DNA of 64,000 nucleotides from Delphinapterus leucas (GCF_002288925.2 NW_022098062.1:6808308-6872307), one strand, 5' to 3'. Positions 45,827 through 58,490 are shown, numbered from the stretch's first letter. The notes: generated from the letters alone by a model not told the origin. Numbers and translations are program-made.

Positions 45827-46115
45827 TTTAAATTGAGGTATAATTGACATGTAACAGCTTCAGGTATACAATGTAATGAAATGATCACTATGATAAGTCG
45901 ACTTAGTTAAAATCCATCACCGTACATAGGAATTTTTTTCCTTGAGCACTTTTTTAAGATCTGCTCTCTTAGCAACTTTCATATATGTAATACAGTATTG
46001 TTAACTGTAGTCATCATGTTGTGTGTTATATCCCCAGGGCTTATTCGTTTTATAACTGGAAATTTGTACCTTTTGACTACCTTCACCCATTGCTCCCAGC
46101 CCCTGTTCCCTGGAA
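45827..46115. repeat. L1-derived fragment
   Basis: 'aattgaggtataattgacatgtaac', 'gatcactatgataagtc', 'ctctcttagcaactttc', 'tatccccagggcttattcg' and 'aaatttgtaccttttgactaccttcaccc' is a common mammalian L1 segment. Confidence 0.8.
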
Positions 46116-48764
46116 AGCAGGGTTTTTTTCTGGCTTCTTGTTGGGTCTTGCTTGCTTCTTTTTATCTGAGAGGGCTGCAAAAGCTATTACTCTCCCAGGG
46201 GTTCCAAGTTCCCATTCTGTGGGACCCTTGTTCCTCTGGGGAGAGGTGGAGGGCTGGCTGTGGTCTACCCCGTCAGAGCATGGGTGGCAGAACTAGCCGT
46301 ATAGAGCAGTGAGAGCTTGGCAACGTTATGTAGCTGTCTTGAGCCTTGTTTTACTCTCTTTAAAATGCAGGTGGTCTGTAGGGTGGGATGCTGAATTAAC
46401 GAAGTAACATCCAGAAATCCCTGGAGCTGTGACTGGTACTTAGTAACCAGGAGGGTGAGGAAGGGACCCTGAGACTTTCATGTCGCCTGGGTCTCGTCTC
46501 TGCATCGCCCCACCTGGCTCTGTGTTCTAGTGTGTAGTGTCCACAGCACTGCCATCGACGGGTTGAGTTGGCTGCGAGGCAGTGCCGAGGATATCCCCGT
46601 CCTTGGGAGCTTGTGATGGCAAGCCGCCAGTCCTGGCGTCCTTGGCATCACGCTGTGGGCTGCTGACACGGAGACTGTGCTTTTGACTGAGGGTGGAAAG
46701 TAGGCTGCTGCAGCCCAAGAAGCTGGAGCCTGGGGCTGTGCCCTGGACGGAGAGCTGTGAGGTCTCAGGAAGTCAAGGGTGGAGAGAATGTTCCCGTGTA
46801 CACTCCGCCCTCCCTCTGACTGGCAGCCCCTGGCTCCTGATCAGGTGTGCTTTTTGGGGGGAGACTTTTCCTCTCTCCCTGTCTCTCAGACCTCCAGGAT
46901 TAAGGTCTGAGAGACAAGCAGAGACTTCCCTATTTCCTACTGCTCTCTGTTCCTTCCCCCACATCACAAGTCCCAGCGTAGCACACACAAAAAGGCAAGG
47001 CAGAGCAATCAGAGTGGGAGATCTGATGTCAGGAGGCTGTGGAATTGGCTGTGAATGTGACAGTGATGAACATGATGAAACAACAGGCTACAGGATTTAT
47101 TTTATTTTGTTGTTAAGCCAGTAGGCTGGTAGGTAAAGGTTAGGTACTTGCTAGTTACTGTTGTCTTTCTTCTTGGTGGGGGGCGGGTAGAAGGGCATGG
47201 AGAGGAAGGAAGGGGAGAGTGTTAGGAAGGGATGCAGGAAGGAGGGTTTGATTCTACAACAAACCATCAGTAGCTTTCCTCACGACTTGGTCCCAAGCTG
47301 GTGAGAGGGGAGCCTGCTGGCCCGACAGACAGTTTGAATGAAACTTTATAAAGTTGTGGTCCCTGCAGTGCATGGTGAGATGTAAAAACAATGTCAGATG
47401 TAGCCGTGGATTGATGGAAAGCCCACAGAGATGCTGTCTGGGTTAATCACACAGGGCTTACCTGCCTCAAGGACCCAGAAGGCAGTCAGAACAATCAGAA
47501 GACCTGCTAGATGAGCAGATCTATCCAGGCAGATGCAGGAGTAAGTGCTGGACCCTAAAACCTTACAAGCCGGCCCGTGTTACAGAGGGTAATGTCTGAG
47601 GGAGGGAGGGTCACATCAGGAAGATTGGACTCTCCTTCCCTAGACTCAGTCTCTGTTCTGTCTCTCTCTCCCTGAAAGGCTGAGCCTGTTCTGCATGTAG
47701 CCTTGTCTGGATCTGATCTAGCGACCAGCTCTACCAGGCCAGGTGCACCTTCTCCTTCTTAGAGTTATATACGTGTGATAAGATTACGGGGAACTGTGGT
47801 TGACTTAAGTGTCAACACAGCCCTCATGGTCCTGTCTCCCCAGGCTCACATAGCTTGGTCTTAATATGTTTCTGAATTTAGTGCTGCAGAATCAGAGTGG
47901 GATCTGCTTTCCCAGGAGCCTCTGGATCTTCTACAGACAAGCCCTTGGATCAGCTACAGTGTGTATCCTGCACACACACAGTAGGAACTCTTGCCTGGTT
48001 CTTGCAGGGATGCTCAGGAACCACATGGGTGGGCTCAGCCTGCTTCCCCCACTCAGGTGTGCAGCCCTTCTCAGAGGCTTCCCAGGGCCAGCCCTAGGGT
48101 GCATGAGCCACATTGCTGAGATGTCAGGGTTCTGCCTGGCCCTTTGCCTTGGCCTCTTTCAGGTGGCCGGCTGCTCGGTTTTCAGTGGTTGACCATGTAG
48201 AGGATCAATAGCCGTTGACCTTGGCTTAGGCCACTTGGGGAATTGAGAAGCTGCCCTGAACTCTTGGTCCTCTCTCATCATTCTGCCAACTTTAGGCACC
48301 TCTGAGGTCAAATGAGATTCTATTTGGATAAGAGTATGCAGTGGGATAATGATAGCCACAGCAGGAATATTAATAATGCCTCTTATTTGTTGTTCTACTT
48401 TTTCCTTTGCAAAGCAGCTTTAATGACTTTATCTCTCTTAACCTCACAGCCTCCGCTCAGCGGGTGCAGGTCCCTCATTCCATATCTGTGTTGATATAGT
48501 CTGAAAAGCTCTGAAAGCTAAAAGGCTTTGTGTAAGTTTGCAGCAAACTCATTTAGTAGCAAAACCTGATCTGAACTGATGTGAGGCTATATTTATCCTG
48601 CCTATTTTGAATATTCATATGTTTTGCTGCAAAAATATTAATGTGTTTGATTACAGAGTGCTTCCCTAGACTCCTCTGGGACTGGTGAACATTATAGTCC
48701 CCATAGTTCCTTTCTAAAATCTGAACAGCTTGGATTTCTGAAGCACCCAGGGGTTTTGGGTAAG

Positions 48765-48905
48765 GGATTGTCACCGTTATCAGCCCCAACTTACGGATGA
48801 GGGAAATGAGCTTTGAGTGAATGACATGCCCAAGGTCACATAGCTATAAATGGCTAGAGCCAGGAGCTCGGCTCGCCTTCTAATTCACAGTCCTGGGTGC
48901 TCCGC
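48765..48905 (-). repeat. MIR SINE, antisense
   Basis: 'gatgagggaaatgagctttgag', 'tgacatgcccaaggtcacatagctataaatggctagagccaggag' is a clear reversed MIR. Confidence 0.75.
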
Positions 48906-48909
48906 GCCA

Positions 48910-49545
48910 GGCCATATAAGCACATGGGCATTGCTCTTCTGGGTCAGATCCATCTGACCTAGTCTTTGGGTGCCAACACCATCCCTAAGATACCACCGTT
49001 GGAGGCTACAGCTCTGTTCCTTGACGTCAATCCTAAAGGTCAGGTGAAGCCCAGCTTCTCTTAATAGCTATTTATGGCTGCTCTGTCATTCACAGATTTG
49101 CCCAAATCCTTTCTGAAACCATTTCTATTTCCAGGAAGTATCCTTTTGGGGCGTGATGAATGACTTAAGTTTATAAGCTCGTGGGCTTCTGGAAATCTAT
49201 TCTGTTGGAGAGGTCACTGGTTGTGAAGAGAGGAAGATGGCTTTGTGGTGGTGTGTCCTGCCATTTTGGAGGTGGGGCCTCTACACTCAGCTCTGTAGTT
49301 TTTGTTTTTCAGCTCTTGTCACTGTTGTCGGTCTCTTTTTCATCGTGAGCTTTAACTTCTTCATTTGTAAAACCAGGCACTTGGATGAGCTATTTCTGGA
49401 TTGTTGAACTCTTAAAAAAGCTCTCCTTTTGCCCCTTCTGCACTCACTTATATCTTCATGAAGCCCTTTCGGTCAGTTGGATTTTGCTCTGGTTTGGCAG
49501 TCAGCCAGCTAAAATAGGGGGTCCTATTTGATTTCATTTTGTCTG
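48910..49545. other. Unique intron sequence
   Basis: I see no named repeat or exon. Confidence 0.4.
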
Positions 49546-49549
49546 CTCT

Positions 49550-49980
49550 GACTTGGTTTTTTAATACTTTAACCTGCTTAGGGTTACTGAGTCATCTGGG
49601 ATCTAGACTGAACTCTTGGAAATTTTGAAGATGAGCTCTTTTATTTTCTTTCTAATGGAAGAAAGTTGCCTGCTCTTTCATCTCGGTGAGAAGTCCCATT
49701 TTAATTTGCTGTCACTATTGGTTAGAGCTGCTAATTGCTGGAAGGAAAGGGGAAGAAAGCTTTAGTTCAGCAATACTTTTCCCTCCTGCTTGTTCTAGGA
49801 AATCTATTTGTGAATCTTTAAAATAGTGATTATCCTAAACTGTTAAAATCAAAACTCCATTCACAACTCCGATTTCTTGCTAATTCAGGGGAAAAACATT
49901 TCCCGTTATTTTAATTTTTAAAAATTAATGACTTTAAAACAAGTCCAACTGAAAGCCTACGTGTGAGACATAAAAGTCTT
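49550..49980. promoter_or_regulatory. Candidate intronic conserved element
   Basis: This repeat-free AT-rich block has clustered 'gctaattgctgg', 'tttaatttgctg', 'ttgctaattcagg' and 'aaaaattaatgac' homeodomain-type motifs. It is a candidate from pattern only. Confidence 0.3.
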
Positions 49981-50209
49981 GCTAAATGAGTACAGGCGTG
50001 CCTCAATTTGCCCATTGGAGGGTTCTGGAATTTTCCACGTTAAGTAAGGGTGTTCTTAGTCAAGTTCTGTTTTGGTGGTTTTAGGTGAAAAGCCTGACTC
50101 GGTTAGTAGTTATTTTGTTAGAAAGGAAAATTTATCATGGCATCCCCTCTCCCCGACCTCCAACCCCGTGTTTTTCCCATAGTAAATGGGCATTTTGAGC
50201 AAATTAGGC

Positions 50210-50405
50210 TATCTGGGTCAGAATCCCGATTTCACCACTTACCAGCAGTGTGACTATGGTTACACGACTTAACCTCTCTGTGCCTGTTTGTTCGTCTATA
50301 AAATGGGAATAATAACAGTACCTACTCACTGGGTTGTTACAGGAATTTATCAGTAAATATTTGTCACGTGCAAGGAAGGATGGCAGAAAGTAAATGTTTG
50401 CTATT
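50210..50405 (+). repeat. MIR SINE
   Basis: 'ttaccagcagtgtgactatgg', 'cttaacctctctgtgcc' and 'taaaatgggaataataacagtacctactcactgggttgtta' give a strong match. Confidence 0.85.
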
Positions 50406-50409
50406 GTAT

Positions 50410-50885
50410 TTTTGCTGCCACTGTTGGTGTGAAGCTGGCAGTGCAGGGTAGAATTTGTGATCGTGTTGGTTCAGGTCCTGCTTTCCCCCAGAGGTGTCAG
50501 TTTATCCAGCACCTAAGAGCCGCTGCCTCGGGCTCCGTGTGTTTGGAGCTGATTCACAGTGAGCACCTGCATTTTCCCCCAAAAGCTGATCTTTCGTAGC
50601 GCGGTGGCCAGGGTACTCTTTGTCCCATTGACCTGAAGCCTGATGAGTCGTTCCAGCCCTCATTTAAATTTAGCTAGGCAGCACTCCACGGTCATCAGTT
50701 CCAAATGCCGGGGCGGCTCACTGATGCAGTGTCCTATTGCCTGTGCACGTGGTCAGGCCAGCAAATCACTGTGGTCGGGGCAGAGACGGAGGAGAGTACA
50801 AACACCTTCTCACCCAGGGAAGTCTGAGCTTGTGGATGTGGCATGTTCCAGAGCCCCTGTCCTTTCCCACCCCACAGTGCAGGAT
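50410..50885. other. Unique intron sequence
   Basis: I see no named repeat or exon. Confidence 0.4.
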
Positions 50886-50889
50886 GCTT

Positions 50890-51130
50890 CTAAGGGAGGA
50901 TTCAGCAAACGTTGCTTTAAGTGCTTGACACGTGTCAGGTTCTGTGCTAAGTGCGTTCATAGTAGAATCTTCTCAAACCCTCCAGCTGCCCTGTAGGGTG
51001 GATATTCGTTTCCCATTCCCTGATGGGCAGAGGGAAGCCCGAGAGGTTAATGGACTGGTCCCTGGTAAGTCGGTGAAGGGTGGCACCAGGGTTTGTGCCC
51101 AGGTCTTCTGGCTTCATGTTCATTCCATAA
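50890..51130 (-). repeat. MIR SINE, antisense
   Basis: 'gtcaggttctgtgctaagtgcg', 'ctgccctgtagggtgg' and 'aggtcttctggcttcatg' follow a reversed MIR. Confidence 0.7.
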
Positions 51131-52009
51131 TGTCCTGCTTGGATTTTCAGCCCCTGATGGAGTCAAAGGGAAGGAGGGACACAGGAAGGACCAACTCATG
51201 TTCCCTGCAGCTGCTGACCAGGAGGCTCATCGCTTGGCTTCCTCCGGTGGCTTGAAAGGAGGGAGGGAGTATGCAGCTTACCTCGAAGGGTTTGTGTCTT
51301 TGGGGGCTGGGGCCACATGGGTCCATCATCTCTAACAGACATACAGAGAGACCAGCTTCCAGTGATAGAGGGCTTTTATGCTGACTCCAAAAACAGAAAA
51401 AGGGAGAGGAAAAAAAAACCCATTTACAAAAATAAAGATTCCATGCCGTTAATTTCATGCCAGCATAATCAGAAATTCCCCTTTCTACTGTTTCCCCTTA
51501 AAAGCCCCCGTGTCCTTATTATGCTGGCTCAGTCTGGAAAAACTCTGGTTGGGTTTTGACTACATGAGGCTTATCTCTGCAGCTGCAAAGAGGGGATCCG
51601 GTACTTTATCGTCAGCATGGAAACTTCGGCTAAGAACTCGCAGAAACCTGCTTAATTCCATATTCCTAGCTCACTTTCGGTTCTTGTCCTCAAGACCTGA
51701 TTTTCTTGAGCAGGAAGAGATTGTGTTTAGTTTTGCAGTAGGAAGAAGCCAGGTTAGGTAAGAGAAAGAACTTCCTGAAACAGTGGGACCTTACTGGCAA
51801 AATTATTAGAAGATGCAGTCAGAAATTTTGATGGGCGGAGGAGTTGTGTGCCAGTTGGAAGTGGTGTTTAGAGGTCTCCCCTCTTCAGGGCCATCTAGAT
51901 CCCCCCAGGTGATAAGTAAGGACATATACACCAGGCATGCTAAGAATGAGACCCACACCATCACCCCTGTCTTTGTAGGGGGCAAGGTGTGTAGGGCAGG
52001 GGCACAAAG

Positions 52010-52195
52010 ACCCATCTCAGGTAGACTTGGGTTTGAATGCTAGTGCCTCACTGTGAATTTGGGCAGATGGCTTCACCTGTCCGAACCGTCAGGCTCCTTT
52101 TCAGTGAAGTGAGGTTAGCGCCTTACCTCTCAATGTGATTCAACCATGTTAAATGAGGTACCATGTAACATAAAGCACACAGCAGGGACTCACAT
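52010..52195 (+). repeat. MIR SINE
   Basis: 'gacttgggtttgaatgctag', 'gggcagatggcttcacctgtccg' and 'aaatgaggtaccatgtaacataaagc' match a degraded MIR. Confidence 0.7.
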
Positions 52196-52289
52196 GTGAG
52201 GCCGCCTCCCTTGCTTCCCGCTTCTCTTGTGACCCGGCCTGACAAGGGAACCTCTCACTCCACGCCCCAGGCCACCCTCGCCTGGCATT

Positions 52290-52900
52290 GGTCTCTAAGT
52301 GGATTAGCTGAGCGTTGTGATCTTAATGCCATTAGGCCTGCTGGCACAACTCTCCTTGCCATAGTGAGAAGCAGATGTGGCCGACCGTAATGGCCTTCGG
52401 TGATCCATCAGGCCCGGAGCGCTGGGGGAAAAACATCATGAGTGTTAATTTGGGGGAGTCTTTTATGGTAGCTGGGGGAAGAGTGGAGGGATTGTTTGAA
52501 ATGTATTTATTTAGGCCGTTCAGCAGGTTAGATGCTGCCGGGGGTCTACCGTAGCTAAAGCCCCCTCCTCCCCCCGCCCTCCTCTTTAAAGAAGGCCCCT
52601 TCCCAGCCCTGAAGCCCAGGCCTGATTACTTCCAGAGTTGGAGAGACAACTTAGCAGGCTCTTGTTTCTTGCCGATGTACCTTATTAGTAGCACCTGGCA
52701 TCATAACCCACTAATGGGAACCAGCGCTCTCCTCCTGCGTGGCCAGTGACAAGTAGCCCTGTCAGCCGGAGCTCGCCATGCGAGGAAGTTCCTATTAGCT
52801 TTATGGTCAGGAGAACTTGTCCTGTTCAGGAAATGAATGCTGCCGCTAAAGGTCCGCGGCCCTGACCCTGGTAGCATAACCTGTGCGGGCCGGGGAGACC
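52290..52900. promoter_or_regulatory. Candidate intronic enhancer block
   Basis: About 600 bp free of recognised repeats, keeping many CpGs outside any island, with several TTAAT/ATTAG motifs ('cttaatgccattaggcc', 'gtgttaatttggg', 'ccttattagtagc', 'cccactaatggg'). The mix of retained CpGs and AT cores is typical of conserved developmental enhancers, but this is inference. Confidence 0.35.
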
Positions 52901-55439
52901 CCGCTCAGGATGCTTGGGCTTTCAGCCCCTCTCTGGTTCTTGTCATATGTAAAGAGGGAATCATTGTGGTATGTTGCAGCCTTGAACTTTTGATTTATTC
53001 AGCGAGAGCGACTTAACCGTTTCCATGCCTGGACGGCTGTGTGGTGACAGAGCTGAGGGTGTGTGCCTAGGTGTCTGGGGCAGAGGACGGAGCCCCTCAT
53101 GCTGGCCGGGGTCGTCTCTGGGATTCAGGCGAGGATGCTTTGCTTGCTTTTGCCTTCCCGGAGTGTCTGAGGGAGGTTGTTGCCTGCAGAACGGTGGGAA
53201 GCTGGGAGGCGTCGCGTCTGCAGTGGAACCTGGGTTTGAATTTATCCTCTGCCTGTTTGGAGCTCCGCGATAGATACCTACCCACCTGCTTCCTCATTGC
53301 GAGGAAGTCAATTTCCTACTTGCTGCCATGATGTTGTTCATAGGACGGTGCACACGGGTCACCCAGGGCCATGCACGTGGCATGGTCTCAGGGCGCAGTG
53401 TTGGAAAGGATGTGCGTTTCCTTTATTCTCATCATAAAATGGTTTTTGAAATGGAAAAGAATGGCAGAGCACTTTTTTTCCTTTTCACCCATCAAGACCA
53501 TTTTTCCCCCTCATCACAGCCTAGGATCTTTACGGAGAGACTACTGACTTAGGTGGCTGCCTCTTCTGTATTTTTCAGCCCGTGAGTAATGTTTCTAAAT
53601 GTGATTTTCATGGAAAATAGCAGCGTTTGACCTCATTCTTGAGGGGAACTTTGGCCTGCCTTTTTGAGAAGAGACGTTTGTGTGTTGTCTGGCAAATGGA
53701 TGCGTCACTTTTGCTGCTGTTGCTGCCGCTGCCTTTTTTAAAGGCCCCTGGTGACAAAGGAGTGAAGTGCACTGAGTGTCGCCAAGAAAGGGTGGGCCTG
53801 TACAGGGAGGGCTTGGACAGGACATCTCCTTCAGAAACTTCAAAACAAAGCTGGCCCTCTGTCTCTGGCATTTATGGCATCGTTGACAGTAGTTCAAGGA
53901 GAAATAAGAATAAGTGCCTACCGACTACGGGGATGAGTGCAAAGAGTAAAGGAGAGACGTGGTCAGCGGTGGCAGCAGCTGGACCTGGAGTCTTGGGGAA
54001 TGGGACCCTGGCTCATCGCTGGGCACATACACACCCTCAGGAGGTACTCCTCAACCCCTCAGCCCTCTCTGCATCCTTTCAAATAAACAGCAGCTCCTGC
54101 CCCTCTGCGAGCAGGTGAAAGCTGCTTCGAGGGCGTTCACAGAGTACGGATTGGAACCGTTCGCTGCAAAAGTGAAATCGTGACAGTTGTCCCCTCGATA
54201 CTCTGCTAAATTAAGGATCTGCTAACATTTCTGAGTCTACCTCCCTATATACCCCACCCCCGTCCCCTTGGCAGAAGGGATAAAGACGGTACCTAAAAAC
54301 AATGTGAAGCCGCTGCTAAATCGAGTGACTCTAAAAACATTTTTCTTTCCTTGAAGTTGAGCGTGGAAAACCAGGGCTGGACTCCCAAGCACTGCAGACC
54401 CATTTAGGGCCCAGGGCTGGCCCCTTCCTCAATTCCTAGCACAATGGTTTTCATTGCCACCGCTCCCCCGTCCTTCCCCACTTCATAATTATCCACTATT
54501 ATACTTTTTGTGTCCTGACAGCTACAGAGTGGGTTTTGTTTTTTGAGCTGAGTAGCTGCTAAATATTCCCCAGCAGCCAGATTCAATGGCTCGAGGGAGG
54601 GGGGGATAGGCCAAACCTTGGCATCCCCTGTTGCAAAAGTGAAAAATATTTCTGTTTGCAGTTAATTTTAGTGGCAAGCAGATCATGTTAACTGGATGTA
54701 ATTGCTTCCAGATATGGCGGAGGGTTTTGTGTGTTGAGATGAAGGGTCTGGTAAGTGCTTACTTCCTGTGTAAATTAGCCTATTCCATTCAGGCTTTCAT
54801 TCTGGCCAGCCCTGGATTCTGTCATTCTCCCATTTTCCCCCTCCCCAGCCCGCAGCCTGGTGTGAGAAGCAGCTTGCTCCGTCCGCCCCGTCCGAGTGCA
54901 ATTCTTTTGTCACTTGGAGCCACTAACCTCTTGGTGCTTGATGTGAATTTGCCCTTAAAATAATGAGAAGGATTTGAAAAGATGCCACCTGGACCCACTT
55001 CTTGCTGGGCAAAGGCAGATTTGCAGAGCCCAGGGGCAGCTGGTATCTCCTGGTCATGTGGATGGTGTCTCAGAACCCAGAACTCCTGGTTTTCCTTGGA
55101 TTTTTTTCCCTGCTGCCCTCTGACCCCTATTCCCACCTTGGAGAATACCTTTTTCTCCCTTTCTGAACAAAGCACATTCCAGTGGGTCTGAGTCCCAGAA
55201 AAATGAAATGGCTGTTGCGAGGAGAAGCTTGTGGCCATAGAGAGTTCTATTAGTCAGATACGAAGCCACCGCTCTTGCAGAGCAGGTTGGACCAACACAC
55301 ACACCTGCCCCTTCCTGCAGAAAGGGAGAGGCAAATCCACCCAGGGAATCTTCTCCAGGTTCCTGTGGGTTTCCAGGGTTGGAACCGAGGAGAAGTGTTA
55401 AGATCCAAGTTCTCCCAAATTCCGATTTTGTTCTGTGGC

Positions 55440-55750
55440 CAGTCCCACATTCTTAGTGCTATTTGCATAAGAGATTGCTGTTTATCTTCCTGTATCAACT
55501 CCACTGATAACCCCTGTGGTCTGTTTAACAATCTATGAGGAGTAGATTACTTGATAAATGCCAGTTTTTCCAATATGCAAAGATAAACTGCTGGGGTCAG
55601 GGTGAGGGGTGGTATTAGGAAGGAGAGACCAGGTGGGGAGCCAGGACCCTCTTTCAGATTGGGATGGAGATGTGTGAAGGCACCTGATGGCAGAAAACAG
55701 GTATCTTGTAAAACACAGCGGCTGCATTTATCACACGGCTTATCAGCTTC
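55440..55750. promoter_or_regulatory. Cluster of GATA motifs with an octamer
   Basis: WGATAR motifs occur at 55482, 55505, 55552, 55581, 55728 and 55740 (both strands). A perfect octamer ATTTGCAT lies at 55461-55468 and a near-octamer ATATGCAAAG at about 55573. No repeat family is seen here. Confidence 0.4.
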
Positions 55751-56389
55751 CTGCCCTCCCCTACTTTGCTCCCCCTTTGTGTGGACACGCAGCCTCTGCG
55801 AACATTTTCGCTGAGCGGGCTGTCAATGCCCATGTTCATACAAGAGGGGAAAGGGTGTAGGCAATCTTTGCCTCTTCAGTTCCTGCTGTTTTCTCCCTTA
55901 ATCCTCTCCCGCTCCCACAGGTTGTTGGCCGATAAGTAATGTGTGCTTACAAAAAATATGTAAATCTGAAATCTTAGATGGGTGGACTTTTCCCACCTGC
56001 GCTGAATTTGCTTCTTTAAGCAGGGCGCCGGTTCCGGAAGAAGCCAGGTGAAAAGAAAACTTCTGACCCCGTCACCTAGTCAATAAGCTGTCTGAGAATC
56101 AAACAAAGGAGTTTGGACTGGCTGCTAAAGCTAGGAACCCAACTGATAGCTTTGTTTTGATGTCCTTGTAATGTTTGCAGATCACGGAGGGTGCTATTTA
56201 GAGCAGGGGGTATCTACCAGGACAGACTTACTGGGAAGTTGAAACAGTGAGCACAGAGTCCGGGAGATGCTAAAGATAGTGAGATACAGCCCGGGAATTG
56301 GGGTGGGGATGACGGTTCCTCACGCAAGGGAAGAGGCTCTCTGGGATGTTACGGAGGTGGAGGTTCCCAGGGACGGTGTGCGGTGATGG

Positions 56390-56740
56390 AAGAGTGCAGG
56401 CTTCAGAGTGAGGCATCCTGGATGAAAACCCAGGCTCCAGAATTTACTAACTGGATACTTTGAACAAGTTACTTGGACTTTCTGAGCCCTCATTTCCTTG
56501 TTCCATAAAAAAATATGTGGCTAATACCTTTTAGGTGGTTATGTGAATAAAATATGTATAAAGAGGGAATTCCCTGGTGGTGCAGTGGTTGCCACTGGAC
56601 GCTTTCACTGCTGTGGGCCCGGGTTCGATTCCTGGTCAGGGAACTAAGATCCCACAAGCCATGAGGTGCGGCCAAAAAAAAAAAAAAAAAAATTATAAAG
56701 TGCGTAACACAGTGAAGGTACTTTGCAAACGGGCACTACT
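56390..56740 (+). repeat. MIR SINE split by a younger SINE
   Basis: The left part is 56390-56563 ('cttcagagtgaggcatcctgg', 'ttgaacaagttacttggactttctgagcc'). The right part starts at 56694 ('aaagtgcgtaacacagtgaagg'). Confidence 0.7.
56564..56693 (+). mobile_element. Short tRNA-derived SINE, sense
   Basis: 'agggaattccctggtggtgcagtggtt', B-box-like 'gggttcgattcc', 'agggaactaagatcccac' and a 19-A tail. TATAAAG is duplicated (56557-56563 and 56694-56700). Confidence 0.95.
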
Positions 56741-57113
56741 GAGCTTTAGAACCTGCTCTTTTGGCTCAGGGGAGCAACTGTGAGAGGAACCAGTGAAATC
56801 TTTTGTTTTGGGCACTGCTAAACTGAGGCTAGTACTGACCCTGTGCTAACTGCCAGCAGGTGAAATGATAGAATAAGTTGAATGCATGGTGAATATAAAG
56901 GTCTCCATTTGTGAAGTGCTCCTGCCATTCTAAAGAAGCCTTCATATCTAATGAGTGATCACTTAATCCTGCCATGAGGCCATGGCCCCAAGCGCTTTAG
57001 AAATCTTTCGGAATCCTTTCCAAAGTCTGTGCTACGTTCTTTTTTGCCTTGTGCTTTGGGAGGGTAGATTTGACTTTTGGAAATGGTCAAAATAATTCCG
57101 TGACAAATCTGGT

Positions 57114-57126
57114 GAACATAGTGTGC
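57114..57126 (+). promoter_or_regulatory. Glucocorticoid-response-element-like motif
   Basis: GAACATAGTGTGC fits the minimal GNACANNNTGTNC pattern. ZBTB16 is a known glucocorticoid-induced gene. About one such match is expected by chance in a window of this size. Confidence 0.2.
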
Positions 57127-58319
57127 GATGACATTGGTGACCGTGGGCTGACTCTGAAGGTAGATTTTTGGAAAGAGTGTGTAGAGCGGGCTTGTCAGCT
57201 TAGCCCTGGGGGTGCACGTTGGCCTTACTTCTTTGGGTGGGAGGCGAACAAGGCCAAGGGGCTTGTGATTTCCAACCGCTGTCCCAGAAGGAGTCACTGC
57301 CACTGATCACCCCACTCCCCCAACCCTGGGCCTGGGGCGGACTCCTCTCATTGCTGGTGTGTTTCTGCATTTGTGGTTTGGCCTCCTGTGAGTTTGGGCT
57401 CCCAAGAGGCACTTCTGGTGTTAAAAAATCTAGACCACCACGAGTCAGTGTTACTTGGAGTCAGGAAGGATGGATCGAGTTCTGACACATACCCTCCAAG
57501 GGGGTAGGCACAAGAGGCTTGGGGGCTTGAATGTGAATCCTGACTTTATCTCTTGGGAAGGCTCTGGCAGGTGAAAGGAACTTGTGTGTTAAAATCCTAG
57601 CCTGGTACCCGGCACATCCTCAGCGTGATTAGTCCCCTTTTCTAACAACCTTACTTGTCCTGAACACCTGGAGGGTGGAGGGAGGAATATTTGTCTTTCC
57701 TCTCCGTGGGAACCACCACTGGGCTGTCAGTTGAGCTCAGATTCACCTTGGGATTGTCCAGTCTGGATCTTTGGTGACCTGGCTGAGCAGGGGCACAGTG
57801 CTTAGGCTCTCTCTCCCTCGCTGTCCTCGATCTCTGCATTATTTATAGTAAACCATATTAGAAACGAGTGTTAAAGTGGAAGGATGAGTCATTCCATTGA
57901 AACCATTGATGACATAAATAAAAGCGAAATGCTTACTATGTGTTTTGCCCAGTATTCAAGGCCAGGTTGTGCTAATTTGAATGCTCCCAAACTGGATCTG
58001 TGAAAGAATACATATGTGGGAAAAAATTCAGGTCTAACCAGAGGGAAGTTAGTTATTGAAAATCCATTTTCGGTATCTGCTTTCTCCCTTCTATTTACTT
58101 CCGATCCATATTCAAATCCTGGCTGTCATCCTTCCTAAGGAGATGGACTGGCTTATTCACTCGCTGGGGCTTGTTTATTTTGGGAAGGTTGGGGAATAGT
58201 GCAAGGGGGGGATTCTGCGTGCCCCCCGACTTCATCCCTCTTCTCATCACCTGTTGAGGGAAAACACTCAGAGCTCTCCACCTGCTTTGCAGCTGTGGGT
58301 TCTCAAGGTGACCAAGAAT

Positions 58320-58490
58320 CATAAACTGTTAGAGCTGGAAGAGCCCGTAAAATTGTTTATTTCAACATGCTCACTTAGGGTGGAATAAGTGGAGGTCCAG
58401 AGAGGCCCTGTGATTTGCCCAAGGACACACAGCAAATTAGCAAGGACTAGAACTATAGCTCTCATTCCCTGCCTACATTCCTTCACAGAC
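58320..58490 (-). repeat. MIR-like repeat, antisense
   Basis: 'ctgttagagctggaagagcccg', 'gaggtccagagaggccctgtgatttgcccaaggacacacagc' and 'ggactagaact' form a typical MIR-family pattern. Confidence 0.6.

Noticed and set aside
52810..52828. AGAACT...TGTTCA as a glucocorticoid response element
   Set aside because: The half sites are 5 bases apart where 3 are needed.
56564..56693. tRNA gene from the B-box-like GGTTCGATTCC
   Set aside because: It is the tRNA-derived head of a SINE with a poly-A tail and target duplication.
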